Of a stretch of DNA of 64,000 nt, positions 52,498 through 61,097 are shown in pieces. The stretch covers positions 310,001 through 374,000 of the forward strand of contig NZ_BMUE01000006.1 in assembly GCF_014650035.1 (NCBI RefSeq), given 5' to 3'. Numbering within the stretch: position 1 is the stretch's first letter; each line of letters begins with the position of its first letter. The DNA is from Streptomyces lucensis JCM 4490 (lineage in GTDB: Bacteria > Actinomycetota > Actinomycetes > Streptomycetales > Streptomycetaceae). The notes beneath the pieces were generated by a model. The model saw only the letters and a list, made by a program, of their open reading frames with translations. It did no database searches and was not told the origin of the DNA. Made by a program: the position numbers and the translations under genes.

Positions 52498-54602
52498 AGC
52501 TGGAACCAGATGCTCTTGCCCTTGCCCCGCGGGCTGACGCCCCACGTGTCCGCGAGGAGTTCGATCAGCATCAGACCGCGGCCGGAGGAGGCCAGTTCGC
52601 CCGGACGGCGCTTGTGCGGCAGGTCGTCGCCCACGTCGGTGACCTCCACCCGCAGCCGGCGCCCGTCCCCGTTCCCGTTCCCGTTCCCGTTCCCGGTCAC
52701 CTCCGCCACCAGCAGCGCGTCGGTGTCGGTGTGGACGAGGACGTTGGTGACCATCTCGGAGACCAGCAGCACCGCCGAGTCGACCTGTTCGGCGGAGGCC
52801 CAGTCGTGCAGCAGCTCGCGCAGGTGCTGGCGGGCCTCGGCGATCCGCTCCGGCTCGTCCTGCGCCACCGACATCAGCGTGCGCCGCACCTTGGGCCAGG
52901 CCGGCCCGCGGCCCTCCGCCGGCCGGTACAGCAGCACCAGCGCGATGTCGTCCTCGCGGCGGTCGGCCAGCCGGCCGGTGGTGTAGTGGGAGGTCGGGCC
53001 GTGCACCCCCTGCACCAGCGCGTCGGCCAGCGTCTCCACATCGCCGTGGTGCGCCTCGAGGATCCTGCGCAGCCGCCGCCAGCCGCTCTCCATGTCGTGG
53101 CCGCCGGTCTCGATCAAACCGTCGGTGCACAGCATCATCGTCTCGCCCGGTTCCAGGGCGAACCGTGTCGTCGGGTAGTCCGCGGCGGGGTCGACGCCGA
53201 GCGGCAGCCCGCCCGCCGTCGGCCGCATCAGCACCGTGCCGTCGGCCATCCGGATCGCCGGGTCCGGGTGCCCGGCGCGGGCGATCTCCAGCATGCCGGT
53301 CGCCGGGTCGGCCTCCACGTACACGCAGGTCGCGAAGCGGAGGTCGGCCGGCTGCTCGTCCCCGGAGCCGTAGACCACGCCGTGCAGGAAGCGGGAGGCG
53401 CGGGAGAGGACCGCGTCCGGCCGGTGTCCCTCGGAGGCGTAGGCGCGCAGGGCGATCCGCAGCTGGCCCATGAGGCCGGCCGCGCGGACGTCGTGGCCCT
53501 GGACGTCGCCGATGACCATCGCGAAGCGGCCGGAGGGCAGCGGGATCATGTCGTACCAGTCGCCGCCGACCTGCAGGCCGCCGCCGGTCGGGATGTACCG
53601 GGCGGCCACCTGTATCCCCGGGATCTCCGGGCCCAGCGACGGCAGCATGGAGCGCTGCAGGCCCTCCGCCAGCTCCCGTTCGGTCTCGGCGGCGCTGGCC
53701 CGGGTCAGCGCCTGGGCGAGCATCCGGGCGACCGTCGTCAGGACCGCGCGCTCGTCCGGGGTGAAGGCCACGGGATAGGTGAAGGCCGCCACCCAGACGC
53801 CCATGGTCCGTCCGGCGGCCGTCAGCGGCAGGAACGCCCACGAGCGGCGCCCCCGGTCCCGGGTGAGCGGCCAGGCGACCGGGTAGCGGTTCTGGTACTC
53901 CCGGGGCGTGGTGAGGTAGACCGCCCGGCCGGTGCGGACGACCTCGGCGGCCGGGTAGTCCGTGGTCAGCGGCATGTCGGAGAAGGGGGTGTCCTGACCG
54001 GGCTGGTGCCCGTGGTGGCCGATGAGCGTCAGCCGGTCGCCCTCCACTCCGTAGACCGCCAGCCCGTCCGGGGTGAACCCGGGCATCGACAGGCTGGCCG
54101 CCATCCGCAGCACCTCCTGCGTCGACCGCGCCTCGGCCAGCGCCCGGCCCGCGTCCAGCAGGAACGCCTCGCGCGAGCGCCGCCAGTCGCCGGTGACCGC
54201 GTTGCGGGCCGCCGCCGTGCCCGGGACGGGCTCGGTGACCTGCTGGAGGGTGCCGATCAGCTCGTAGGACCGCCGCTCGGGGTCGAAGGACGGCTTGGAG
54301 CGGCTGCGGACGACCCGGACCACCCGGCCCTGCTCGTCGACGATGCGGACCCGCACCTCGGCGAGCGTGCCCTCGTCGACGGCCAGCGGCACGACCCCGA
54401 CGATCTCGTTCCAGTCCACCGGGTGGAGCCGGGCCCGCGTCTCGGCCTCGGTGAGCGTGGTCCGGCGCGCGGGCAGCCCGAGCAGCCGTGCCGCCTCCGG
54501 ATCCACGGTGACCAGACCGGAGGCGGTGTCCCAGTGCCACAGTCCGGTCGCGAGGGCGGCGAGGACGTCGCCGACGGACGGCAGGGGCTCGCCTGTGCGC
54601 AT
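52446..54602 (-). CDS. PAS-GAF-SpoIIE phosphatase with HATPase domain
   Basis: A 718-aa multidomain signalling protein. A PAS domain (about 10-120; GLWHWDTASGLVTVDPEAA) and a GAF domain (about 145-290) precede a PP2C/SpoIIE phosphatase (about 320-545) with VGGDWYDMIPLPSGRFAMVI, GDVQGHDVRAAGLM and CTDGLIETGG. A C-terminal HATPase anti-sigma kinase-like domain (about 580-710) contains VSEMVTNVLVHTDTDALLV and SSGRGLMLIELLAD. Such proteins tune alternative sigma factors by dephosphorylating anti-anti-sigma proteins. ATG 54602 has a leaderless -10. A GN-repeat (GTTCCC in DNA) lies in the HATPase domain. Confidence 0.93.
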   Translation of the reverse strand: MRTGEPLPSVGDVLAALATGLWHWDTASGLVTVDPEAARLLGLPARRTTLTEAETRARLHPVDWNEIVGVVPLAVDEGTLAEVRVRIVDEQGRVVRVVRSRSKPSFDPERRSYELIGTLQQVTEPVPGTAAARNAVTGDWRRSREAFLLDAGRALAEARSTQEVLRMAASLSMPGFTPDGLAVYGVEGDRLTLIGHHGHQPGQDTPFSDMPLTTDYPAAEVVRTGRAVYLTTPREYQNRYPVAWPLTRDRGRRSWAFLPLTAAGRTMGVWVAAFTYPVAFTPDERAVLTTVARMLAQALTRASAAETERELAEGLQRSMLPSLGPEIPGIQVAARYIPTGGGLQVGGDWYDMIPLPSGRFAMVIGDVQGHDVRAAGLMGQLRIALRAYASEGHRPDAVLSRASRFLHGVVYGSGDEQPADLRFATCVYVEADPATGMLEIARAGHPDPAIRMADGTVLMRPTAGGLPLGVDPAADYPTTRFALEPGETMMLCTDGLIETGGHDMESGWRRLRRILEAHHGDVETLADALVQGVHGPTSHYTTGRLADRREDDIALVLLYRPAEGRGPAWPKVRRTLMSVAQDEPERIAEARQHLRELLHDWASAEQVDSAVLLVSEMVTNVLVHTDTDALLVAEVTGNGNGNGNGDGRRLRVEVTDVGDDLPHKRRPGELASSGRGLMLIELLADTWGVSPRGKGKSIWFQLYEAGGPAGPPKGPDSA
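52671..52694. repeat. Hexanucleotide repeat GTTCCC x4
   Basis: Four perfect GTTCCC units (plus GTCCCC before them) encode a Gly-Asn loop of the HATPase domain. Hexanucleotide changes keep frame but alter loop length. Confidence 0.85.
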
Positions 54603-54608
54603 TGCCCC

Positions 54609-54614
54609 ACTTTA
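54609..54614 (-). promoter_or_regulatory. -10 element TAAAGT for leaderless start at 54602
   Basis: On the minus strand TAAAGT ends 6 nt before ATG 54602. Confidence 0.5.
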
Positions 54615-54690
54615 AGAAGATTCGACGGATGCCTGCCACCCTGAACGCGCAGGCCGTAATGATGGGGAGCCGAGCTTGGGGTGCCCGGTA

Positions 54691-54745
54691 CCCTTGATGG
54701 GTCCGGGCCCCGTGCCCGTTCCCGCCGGTCCGTGAAGCCGGCGGG
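54691..54745 (+). promoter_or_regulatory. aspS promoter and leader hairpin
   Basis: TACCCT (54691-54696) is the likely -10, giving a leader of about 75 nt. CCCGCCGG (54721-54728) pairs with CCGGCGGG (54738-54745), 8-bp stem, within the leader. It does not match a T-box. Confidence 0.4.
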
Positions 54746-54778
54746 AGTGAACCCCACCACGAAGGACGATGAACGACG

Positions 54779-56542
54779 ATGCATCGGTACAGGTCCCACA
54801 CCTGCGGCCAGCTCCGCGCCTCTGACGTCGGCACCGACGTCCGGCTGAGCGGCTGGCTGCACAATCGGCGCGACCTGGGCGGCATCCTCTTCATCGATCT
54901 GCGCGACCACTACGGCATCACGCAGCTGGTCGCCCGCCCCGGCACGCCCGCGTACGAGGCCCTGGACAAGATCTCCAAGGAGTCCACGGTCCGCGTCGAC
55001 GGCCAGGTTGTTTCACGTGGAACCGAGAACGTGAACGCCGACCTGCCCACCGGTGAGATCGAGGTAGAGGTCTCCGAGGTCGAACTGCTCGGCGCCGCCG
55101 CCCCGCTGCCGTTCACGATCAACGCCGAGGACGGGGTCAACGAGGAGCGGCGCCTGGAGTACCGCTTCCTGGACCTGCGCCGTGAGCGCATGCACCGCAA
55201 CATCATGCTGCGCACGGCCGTGATCTCCGCGATCCGGCACAAGATGGCGGCGATGGGCTTCAACGAGATGGCGACGCCCATCCTCTCCGCCACCTCCCCC
55301 GAGGGCGCCCGCGACTACGTGGTCCCCTCCCGGGTCCACCCGGGCAAGTTCTACGCGCTGCCCCAGGCCCCGCAGCAGTTCAAGCAGCTGCTGATGATCT
55401 CCGGCTTCGACCGCTACTTCCAGATCGCGCCCTGCTTCCGCGACGAGGACGCCCGCGCGGACCGCTCGCCGGGCGAGTTCTACCAGCTCGACGTGGAGAT
55501 GTCCTTCGTCGAGCAGGAGGACGTCTTCCAGCCGATCGAGAAGCTGATGACGGAGCTCTTCGAGGAGTTCGGCGGCGGCCGCCACGTCACCTCCCCCTTC
55601 CCGCGCATCCCGTTCCGCGAGGCGATGCTCAAGTACGGCTCGGACAAGCCGGACCTGCGCGCCAAGCTGGAGCTGGTGGACATCACCGACGTCTTCGAGG
55701 GCTCGGAGTTCAAGGCCTTCGCCGGCAAGCACGTGCGCGCGCTGCCGGTGCCGGACGTCTCCGCGCAGCCCCGCAAGTTCTTCGACCAGCTCGGTGACTA
55801 CGCCGTCGAGCAGGGCGCCAAGGGCCTGGCCTGGGTGCGCGTGGCCGAGGACGGCTCGCTGTCCGGCCCGATCGCGAAGTTCCTCACCGAGGCGAACGTC
55901 GCGGAGCTGACCAAGCGCCTGTCCCTGGCCCCCGGCCACGCCGTCTTCTTCGGCGCGGGCGAGTACGACGAGGTCTCGAAGATCATGGGCGCGGTCCGTG
56001 TCGAGGCCGCCAAGCGGGCCGGCCAGTTCGAGGACGGTGTCTTCCGCTTCTGCTGGATCGTCGACTTCCCGATGTACGAGAAGGACGAGGAGACCGGCGC
56101 GATCGACTTCTCGCACAACCCCTTCTCGATGCCGCAGGGCGGCCTGGAGGCCCTGGAGACCCAGGACCCGCTGGACATCCTCGGCTGGCAGTACGACATC
56201 GTCTGCAACGGCGTCGAGCTGTCCTCCGGCGCGATCCGGAACCACGAGCCGGACATCATGCTCAAGGCCTTCGAGATCGCGGGCTACGACCGCGAGACCG
56301 TCGAGGACAAGTTCGCCGGCATGCTTCGCGCGTTCCGCTTCGGCGCCCCGCCGCACGGCGGCATCGCCCCCGGCGTGGACCGCATCGTCATGCTCCTCGC
56401 GGACGAGCCCAACATCCGCGAGACGATCTCCTTCCCGCTCAACGGCAACGCCCAGGACCTGATGATGGGCGCCCCGACCGAGCTGGACGAGTCCCGCCTG
56501 CGGGAGCTGCACCTGAACGTCCGCAAGCCGCAGCCGAAGTAG
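54779..56542 (+). CDS. aspS: Aspartyl-tRNA synthetase
   Basis: A 587-aa class IIb synthetase of bacterial length, charging tRNA-Asp with aspartate. The N-terminal OB-fold anticodon domain contains VRLSGWLHNRRDLGGILFID. Motif 2 is CFRDEDARADRSPGEFYQLD, and motif 3 is GIAPGVDRIVMLLADEPNIR. A large GAD insertion lies between them. The start follows GAAGGA. Codons 78-83 (VVSRGT) use GTT, TCA and GGA because they encode a parS-like sequence. Terminator at 56570-56598. Confidence 0.98.
   Translation: MHRYRSHTCGQLRASDVGTDVRLSGWLHNRRDLGGILFIDLRDHYGITQLVARPGTPAYEALDKISKESTVRVDGQVVSRGTENVNADLPTGEIEVEVSEVELLGAAAPLPFTINAEDGVNEERRLEYRFLDLRRERMHRNIMLRTAVISAIRHKMAAMGFNEMATPILSATSPEGARDYVVPSRVHPGKFYALPQAPQQFKQLLMISGFDRYFQIAPCFRDEDARADRSPGEFYQLDVEMSFVEQEDVFQPIEKLMTELFEEFGGGRHVTSPFPRIPFREAMLKYGSDKPDLRAKLELVDITDVFEGSEFKAFAGKHVRALPVPDVSAQPRKFFDQLGDYAVEQGAKGLAWVRVAEDGSLSGPIAKFLTEANVAELTKRLSLAPGHAVFFGAGEYDEVSKIMGAVRVEAAKRAGQFEDGVFRFCWIVDFPMYEKDEETGAIDFSHNPFSMPQGGLEALETQDPLDILGWQYDIVCNGVELSSGAIRNHEPDIMLKAFEIAGYDRETVEDKFAGMLRAFRFGAPPHGGIAPGVDRIVMLLADEPNIRETISFPLNGNAQDLMMGAPTELDESRLRELHLNVRKPQPK
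55010..55023. other. parS-like site inside aspS, one mismatch
   Basis: GTTTCACGTGGAAC differs from GTTTCACGTGAAAC at one base and equals the accepted Bacillus parS variant. It is embedded in coding sequence whose codons there are unusual for the gene. Confidence 0.78.
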
Positions 56543-56569
56543 TACACGCGCCGTTTCCCACTACGGCCG

Positions 56570-56598
56570 GAGGGCGGCCCCGCCGGGGGGCCGCCCTC
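56570..56598. terminator. Terminator of aspS
   Basis: GAGGGCGGCCCC (56570-56581) pairs with GGGGCCGCCCTC (56587-56598), 12-bp stem and 5-nt loop, 28 bp after the stop. Confidence 0.88.
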
Positions 56599-56602
56599 TT
56601 CC

Positions 56603-56714
56603 CTGTCGTACCGGGAGTCCCTGTCGTACCGAAAGCCGCTGTCGTACCGAGACTTCCCTGCCGTACCGAGACTTCCCTGCCGTACTGAGAGTTCCCTGTC
56701 GTACTGAGAGTTCT
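56603..56714. repeat. Six tandem 18-19 bp repeats before response regulator
   Basis: Units of the form CTGTCGTACCGAGACTTCC begin at 56603, 56621, 56639, 56658, 56677 and 56696. All share CTG(T/C)CGTAC(C/T)G. The array ends 26 bp before the TTG start and forms most of the promoter region. Periods of 18-19 bp do not match DNA helical repeats. Confidence 0.88.
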
Positions 56715-56740
56715 TCCGGACCCAGTCGAAGGAGTGCGCG

Positions 56741-57457
56741 TTGCCCGCTCGCATACTCGTGGCCGAGGACGACGTGAAACAGGCGCAGCTCATCCGGATC
56801 TACCTGGAACGGGAGGGCCACGACGTCCAGGTCGTGGCCGACGGACGCTCGGCGATCGACCGCGCCCGCGCCTCCCGGCCGGACCTGATCGTCCTCGACG
56901 TGATGATGCCGCACGTCGACGGGCTCGACGTCTGCCGCATCCTGCGCATGGACTCCCGGGTGCCGATCCTGCTGCTGACCGCCCGCAGCACCGAGGAGGA
57001 CCTGCTGCTCGGCCTCGACCTCGGTGCCGACGACTACATGACCAAGCCGTACAGCCCCCGGGAACTGACCGCCCGGGTAAGGGCGCTGCTGCGCCGGGCA
57101 CGCGCCGCCGGGGACGAACGGCCCCCCGTGTTCACGGTAGGCGACCTGGAGATCGACACCGCGCGCTTCGAGGTGCGGGCGGCCGGCGATCCGGTGTCGC
57201 TCACCGGCAAGGAGTTCGCGATCCTGGCCGTGCTCGCGGGTGAGCCGGGGCGCGCGTTCACCCGGGCGCAGATCATCGACAGGGTCTTCGGGTTCGACCA
57301 GAACGTGCTGGAGCGGACCGTGGACGCCCACGTGATGAACCTGCGCAGGAAACTGGAGCGGGGCCGCGGCGGTGTCCGGTACGTGGAGACCGTCTACGGG
57401 CGGGGATACCGGCTGGCGGCACAGCCGTCCGCGGCGCCGGGAGGCGGGACGCGGTGA
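56741..57457 (+). CDS. OmpR-family response regulator
   Basis: A 238-aa DNA-binding regulator. The receiver has acidic EDD, D53 in DLIVLDVMMPHVDG and the lysine in YMTKPYSPREL. The C-terminal winged helix has SLTGKEFAILAVLAGEPGRA, then RTVDAHVMNLRRKL and VETVYGRGYRL. TTG 56741 is chosen because GAAGGAG lies 8 nt upstream and no ATG/GTG fits. It overlaps the sensor kinase by 4 bp. It converges on the export operon 59149-63161, its likely target. Confidence 0.92.
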   Translation: MPARILVAEDDVKQAQLIRIYLEREGHDVQVVADGRSAIDRARASRPDLIVLDVMMPHVDGLDVCRILRMDSRVPILLLTARSTEEDLLLGLDLGADDYMTKPYSPRELTARVRALLRRARAAGDERPPVFTVGDLEIDTARFEVRAAGDPVSLTGKEFAILAVLAGEPGRAFTRAQIIDRVFGFDQNVLERTVDAHVMNLRRKLERGRGGVRYVETVYGRGYRLAAQPSAAPGGGTR

Positions 57458-59073
57458 GTTTCCGGCTGCGGGTGCTGGCCATGCTGGCGCTCATCGCGCT
57501 GACCGCCACGGGAGCCACCGCCTGGCTGACGTTACGCCAGGTCAGCGGTCAGGCAAGGGACTCGGTGACCGCGGGACGCCAGGACGCGGCGCGGATCACC
57601 GGAGCCCTGCGGGCGTACGGCTTCCAGCACGGCACCTGGGAGGGCCTCGCCCCCACCGTGCGGGAGCTCGCGGCGGACACCGGGCAGCGCATCCGGGTCA
57701 GCACCGAGACGGACAACACCCTCCTCGCGGATTCCGACAGCCTCGCCGGGCGCGCGCCTCGCCCGGCCGGCGGGCAGCCGCCCGTCCTCGTCGACCCGCG
57801 CCCCCGGCTGCGACTGCCGGAGACCTCCGTGCGACTCGCCTCGGTCAAACGGACGGTGACCGCGATCGCCGACTACCGCTCCGCCGTCGCCTACGCCGCC
57901 TGCCTCACCCGCGCCGGAGCGAAGGTCACCGCCCGGGCCGGCCGGACGGGCATCCCCCGGATCACCGCCGACCGGCACCCGGACCGGTGCGTCCCGGCCG
58001 AACCCGGCGCCGACCCCGCGGCGGGACAGGACCACACCGCCGCCTCCCGGTGCTCAGGCGAACAGCGGCTCACCGCCTGCCTGCAGCGGGTCTTCGACGA
58101 ACGGACGGCCACCGTCGCACCGCCCCGCCTCCAGGTGCGGCTCGGCTACCGGGGCGAGGCTCCGGCCGGCCTCGCCGCCGCGCCCACGGTGGCGGTCGCC
58201 TCCGGCGTGGCCCTCGTCGCCGTCCTCGGCGCGCTGCTGCTCAGCCGGGCGGTGCTGCGGCCGGTACGGGCCCTGACCTCGGCCGCCCGGGACCTCGGCG
58301 AGGGCGAACTGGAACGGCGGGTGCCCGCCTCCGGGCGGGACGAGATGGCCGAGCTGGGCCGGGCGTTCAACCGCATGGCCCACTCGCTCCAGGCCGCCGA
58401 GGAACGACAGCGCCGGCTCACCGCCGACATCGCCCACGAACTGCGCACCCCGCTCGCCAATCTGCGCGGCTATCTGGAGGCGTTGCGGGACGGCGTGGTC
58501 GAACCGACCCCCGCACTGCTCCACTCCCTCCACGAGGAGGCGATGCTGCAGCAGCGGATCGTCGACGACCTGCAGGACCTGGCGCTGGCCGAGGCGGGCG
58601 CGCTCACCTACCACCGGTCGGCCGTGGACCTCGGCGACCTGCTGGAGGCCGGCCGCACCGCCCACCTCGCCCAGGCGGAGGCCGCGGGCGTGACGCTGCG
58701 CACGGAGGCGCCCACGCCGGTGCGGGTCCACGCCGACGCCGACCGGCTGCGGCAGGTCGTCGGCAACCTGGTCGGCAACGCGCTGCGGGCCACCGCCCCC
58801 GGAGGGACGGTGACCCTGTCCGTCACGCGCGTGGGCGACGCGGCGGTGCTCCGGGTGCGGGACACCGGCAAGGGGATCCCCCCGGAACAGCTGTCCCACC
58901 TCTTCGACCGCTTCTGGCGGGCGGACGCCGCGCGCGGCCGGGCCACGGGAGGCAGCGGCCTCGGCCTCGCGATCGCCCGCCAGATCGTCACCGACCACGG
59001 CGGCACGATCGAGGTGGCGAGCCAGGTGGGCACGGGGACGACGTTCACTGTGACGCTGGCGGCGACGGCGTGA
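57454..59073 (+). CDS. Sensor histidine kinase with four-Cys external domain; TTA codon
   Basis: A 539-aa membrane kinase. TM1 is near residues 6-27, an external domain covers ~30-240, and TM2 is near 245-268. A HAMP domain and HisKA (ADIAHELRTPLANLRGYLEAL, H328) follow, then HATPase with VGNLVGNALRATAPGG, RDTGKGIPPEQLSHLFDRFW and GGSGLGLAIARQIVTD. The external domain has four cysteines (C150, C179, C200, C209) that could form disulfides. Codon 27 is TTA (57532-57534), so translation should depend on the bldA tRNA. GTG start overlaps the regulator stop. Confidence 0.93.
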   Translation: MSFRLRVLAMLALIALTATGATAWLTLRQVSGQARDSVTAGRQDAARITGALRAYGFQHGTWEGLAPTVRELAADTGQRIRVSTETDNTLLADSDSLAGRAPRPAGGQPPVLVDPRPRLRLPETSVRLASVKRTVTAIADYRSAVAYAACLTRAGAKVTARAGRTGIPRITADRHPDRCVPAEPGADPAAGQDHTAASRCSGEQRLTACLQRVFDERTATVAPPRLQVRLGYRGEAPAGLAAAPTVAVASGVALVAVLGALLLSRAVLRPVRALTSAARDLGEGELERRVPASGRDEMAELGRAFNRMAHSLQAAEERQRRLTADIAHELRTPLANLRGYLEALRDGVVEPTPALLHSLHEEAMLQQRIVDDLQDLALAEAGALTYHRSAVDLGDLLEAGRTAHLAQAEAAGVTLRTEAPTPVRVHADADRLRQVVGNLVGNALRATAPGGTVTLSVTRVGDAAVLRVRDTGKGIPPEQLSHLFDRFWRADAARGRATGGSGLGLAIARQIVTDHGGTIEVASQVGTGTTFTVTLAATA

Positions 59074-59102
59074 GACGGGCGCCGGCGGGCCGATGGCTGG
59101 CT

Positions 59103-59138
59103 GGCCACGGGGCCTGCCGGCCGGCAGGCCCCGTGGCC
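59103..59138. terminator. Perfect 36-bp palindrome between convergent operons
   Basis: GGCCACGGGGCCTGCCGG (59103-59120) is followed immediately by its exact reverse complement (59121-59138). It lies between the kinase stop and the permease stop. It probably terminates both strands, or forms a cruciform. Confidence 0.8.
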
Positions 59139-59148
59139 GTCAGGCGGT

Positions 59149-60366
59149 TCACTGCCCCGCCAGCGCCTCGGTCGGGGCCAGGCGGCCCGCCCGGACCGCC
59201 GGGTACAGGCCCGCCAGCGCTCCGATGAGGAGCGTGACGGCGACGCCCGCCGCCGTCGCCCAGACCGGAACCTCGGTGGGCCAGCCCCGCACGGACGCGA
59301 AGACCGCGGTGATCGCCGTGCCCAGCACCGTGCCGCCCAGCCCGCCCAGTGCCGACAGCAGCAGTGACTCCGAGACGAACTGGCCCCGGATCTGCCCGCT
59401 CGTCGCGCCCAGCGCCCGCCGCAGCCCGATCTCCGGCCGGCGCTCCAGCACCGAGATCACCATGGTGTTGCCCACCCCGACCCCGCCGACCAGCAGGGCC
59501 ACCGAACCCAGGCCCAGCAGCAGCCCGGTCAGCGTCGACTCGGTGGCCTCCCGGGCGGCCAGCGCGTCGGACGGCCGGGAGACCAGCACGGCGTTCGGCT
59601 TCTCGGGATTGGCGGTCGCCGCGAGCACCGACCGCACCTGGCTCACGCGGTCGTCACGGGCGCGCACGTACACCGTCGACGGATGGCCGTCGAAGCCCAG
59701 GTACCGCCGGGCCGCCTGCCAGCCGACCAGCGCCGAGCCGTCGATCTCCGGAGCGAGCGGCACCGGCTTCAGCACACCGACCAGGGAGAACCACTTGCCG
59801 CCCAGCCACAGCCGGGTCCCCGGCTCGCGGACGTCGAGCCGGCGGGCGGCCTGCGCGCCCAGCACCACCGCCGGGTACTCCTGAGTCGTCTCGGTCAGCC
59901 ACCGCCCGGTCCGCACCTCGCCGCCGACCGCGGGCAGCAGCCGGGCCCCGGCCGCGGCCACCTCCACGCTGCCGGTGCGCCCCACCGGTATGTGCTCGTT
60001 GCGGTAGACCGCAGCGCCCTTTATCTCGCCGGTCGCCGCGACCTCACGCACCGGACCGATCCGCCGGATCATCGGCGCCGCCTCCCGGGGCAGCCGGGTC
60101 GCCGTGCCGTCCGGGGTCCGGCCGGGAGCGACCCGCAGCATGTTGGTGCCCAGCGCGTCCAGCCGGCGGTCCACCTCCGCCCGGCTGGAGGAGGAGATGC
60201 CCACCACGGCGACCATCGCGGCCACTCCGATCGCGATCCCCAGCGCGGACAGGAAGACGCGCAGCGGCCGGGTGCGCAGCCCGGTGCCGCCGAGCCGTAC
60301 GAAATCGGCGGGCCGCAGCCGGGCCGGCCGGAGCGTTCCCGCACCGGGAGTGGTTCCCGCCCTCAT
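59149..60366 (-). CDS. MacB/FtsX-type ABC transporter permease
   Basis: A 405-aa membrane protein. An N-terminal membrane helix (RVFLSALGIAIGVAAMVAVV) is followed by a large external MacB-PCD-type domain (70-260). An FtsX region with three helices contains RRPEIGLRRALGATSGQIRG and ends AGLYPAVRAGRLAPTEALAG. It works with the ATPase upstream to move peptides or lipids outward, and with the HlyD-like protein. ATG overlaps the ATPase stop by 4 bp. Confidence 0.92.
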   Translation of the reverse strand: MRAGTTPGAGTLRPARLRPADFVRLGGTGLRTRPLRVFLSALGIAIGVAAMVAVVGISSSSRAEVDRRLDALGTNMLRVAPGRTPDGTATRLPREAAPMIRRIGPVREVAATGEIKGAAVYRNEHIPVGRTGSVEVAAAGARLLPAVGGEVRTGRWLTETTQEYPAVVLGAQAARRLDVREPGTRLWLGGKWFSLVGVLKPVPLAPEIDGSALVGWQAARRYLGFDGHPSTVYVRARDDRVSQVRSVLAATANPEKPNAVLVSRPSDALAAREATESTLTGLLLGLGSVALLVGGVGVGNTMVISVLERRPEIGLRRALGATSGQIRGQFVSESLLLSALGGLGGTVLGTAITAVFASVRGWPTEVPVWATAAGVAVTLLIGALAGLYPAVRAGRLAPTEALAGQ

Positions 60367-61097
60367 CGTCGGCCCCCCGTGTCCGCCGCCCTCGTGTGTG
60401 GCCCGCCGCTGCCGCTGTCGGCCACGACGCGCCCGTCCCTCATCTCCACCCGGCGGTCGAAGACCTCGGCCATCTCCCGGTCGTGCGTGATGACGACGAC
60501 CGTGGTGCCGGCCGTGTGCAGCTCCCGCAGCAGGGCCAGCACCGCCGCTCCGGACGCCGAGTCGAGGTTGCCGGTCGGTTCGTCGGCGAGCAGCAGTGCA
60601 GGTTCGCCGACCACCGCGCGGGCGACCGCGGCGCGCTGCCGCTCGCCGCCGGAGAGCTGGTGCGGGAGGTGGCCGAGCCGGTGGTCGAGCCCGACGCGGG
60701 CCAGCGCCCGCGCGGCCCGGCGTCTGCGCTCCCGCAGCGGGACCCCGGCGTACAGCAGCCCGTCGGCGACCGTGTCGAGGACGGGCACTCCGACGGCGAG
60801 GTGGAACTGCTGGAACACGAACCCGATGCGCTGCGCGCGCAGCGCGGACAGCTCCCGGTCGGAGAGATCGGCGGCCTCGTACCCGTCGATGACGACGCGC
60901 CCGGCGGACGGCCTGTCGAGGGTGCCCATCAGGTGCAGCATGCTCGACTTGCCCGAGCCGGACGGGCCGACGATGCAGGCCAGTTCGCCGTGGTGGACGG
61001 TCAGGTCGACGTCCGCCACGGCGACGACGCCTCCCGGGTACGTCTTGGAGACGCCCGCGAACTCGACGACCGGGGTGGCGGGCGCGGCCGGTATCAC
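60363..61097 (-). CDS. ABC transporter ATPase (MacB/LolD-like)
   Basis: A 244-aa ATP-binding subunit. Walker A is IVGPSGSGKSSMLHLMG, Q-loop FVFQQFHLA, signature HQLSGGERQRAAVARA, Walker B LLLADEPTGNLDS and switch histidine VVVITHDREMA. It overlaps both neighbours by 4 bp, within a four-gene operon. Confidence 0.95.
   Translation of the reverse strand: MIPAAPATPVVEFAGVSKTYPGGVVAVADVDLTVHHGELACIVGPSGSGKSSMLHLMGTLDRPSAGRVVIDGYEAADLSDRELSALRAQRIGFVFQQFHLAVGVPVLDTVADGLLYAGVPLRERRRRAARALARVGLDHRLGHLPHQLSGGERQRAAVARAVVGEPALLLADEPTGNLDSASGAAVLALLRELHTAGTTVVVITHDREMAEVFDRRVEMRDGRVVADSGSGGPHTRAADTGGRR

Noticed and set aside
54603..54778. T-box or other amino-acid riboswitch before aspS
   Set aside because: The leader is about 75 nt with one simple hairpin. 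No T-box bulge sequence or specifier loop is seen.
50620..54894. A 1424-codon open frame on the minus strand
   Set aside because: It is a GC-rich shadow of the permease, SpoIIE and pirin genes, with arginine- and proline-rich composition and no domain.
56603..56714. Tandem repeats as a possible CRISPR array
   Set aside because: Units of 18-19 bp follow each other without spacers, and there are no cas genes.
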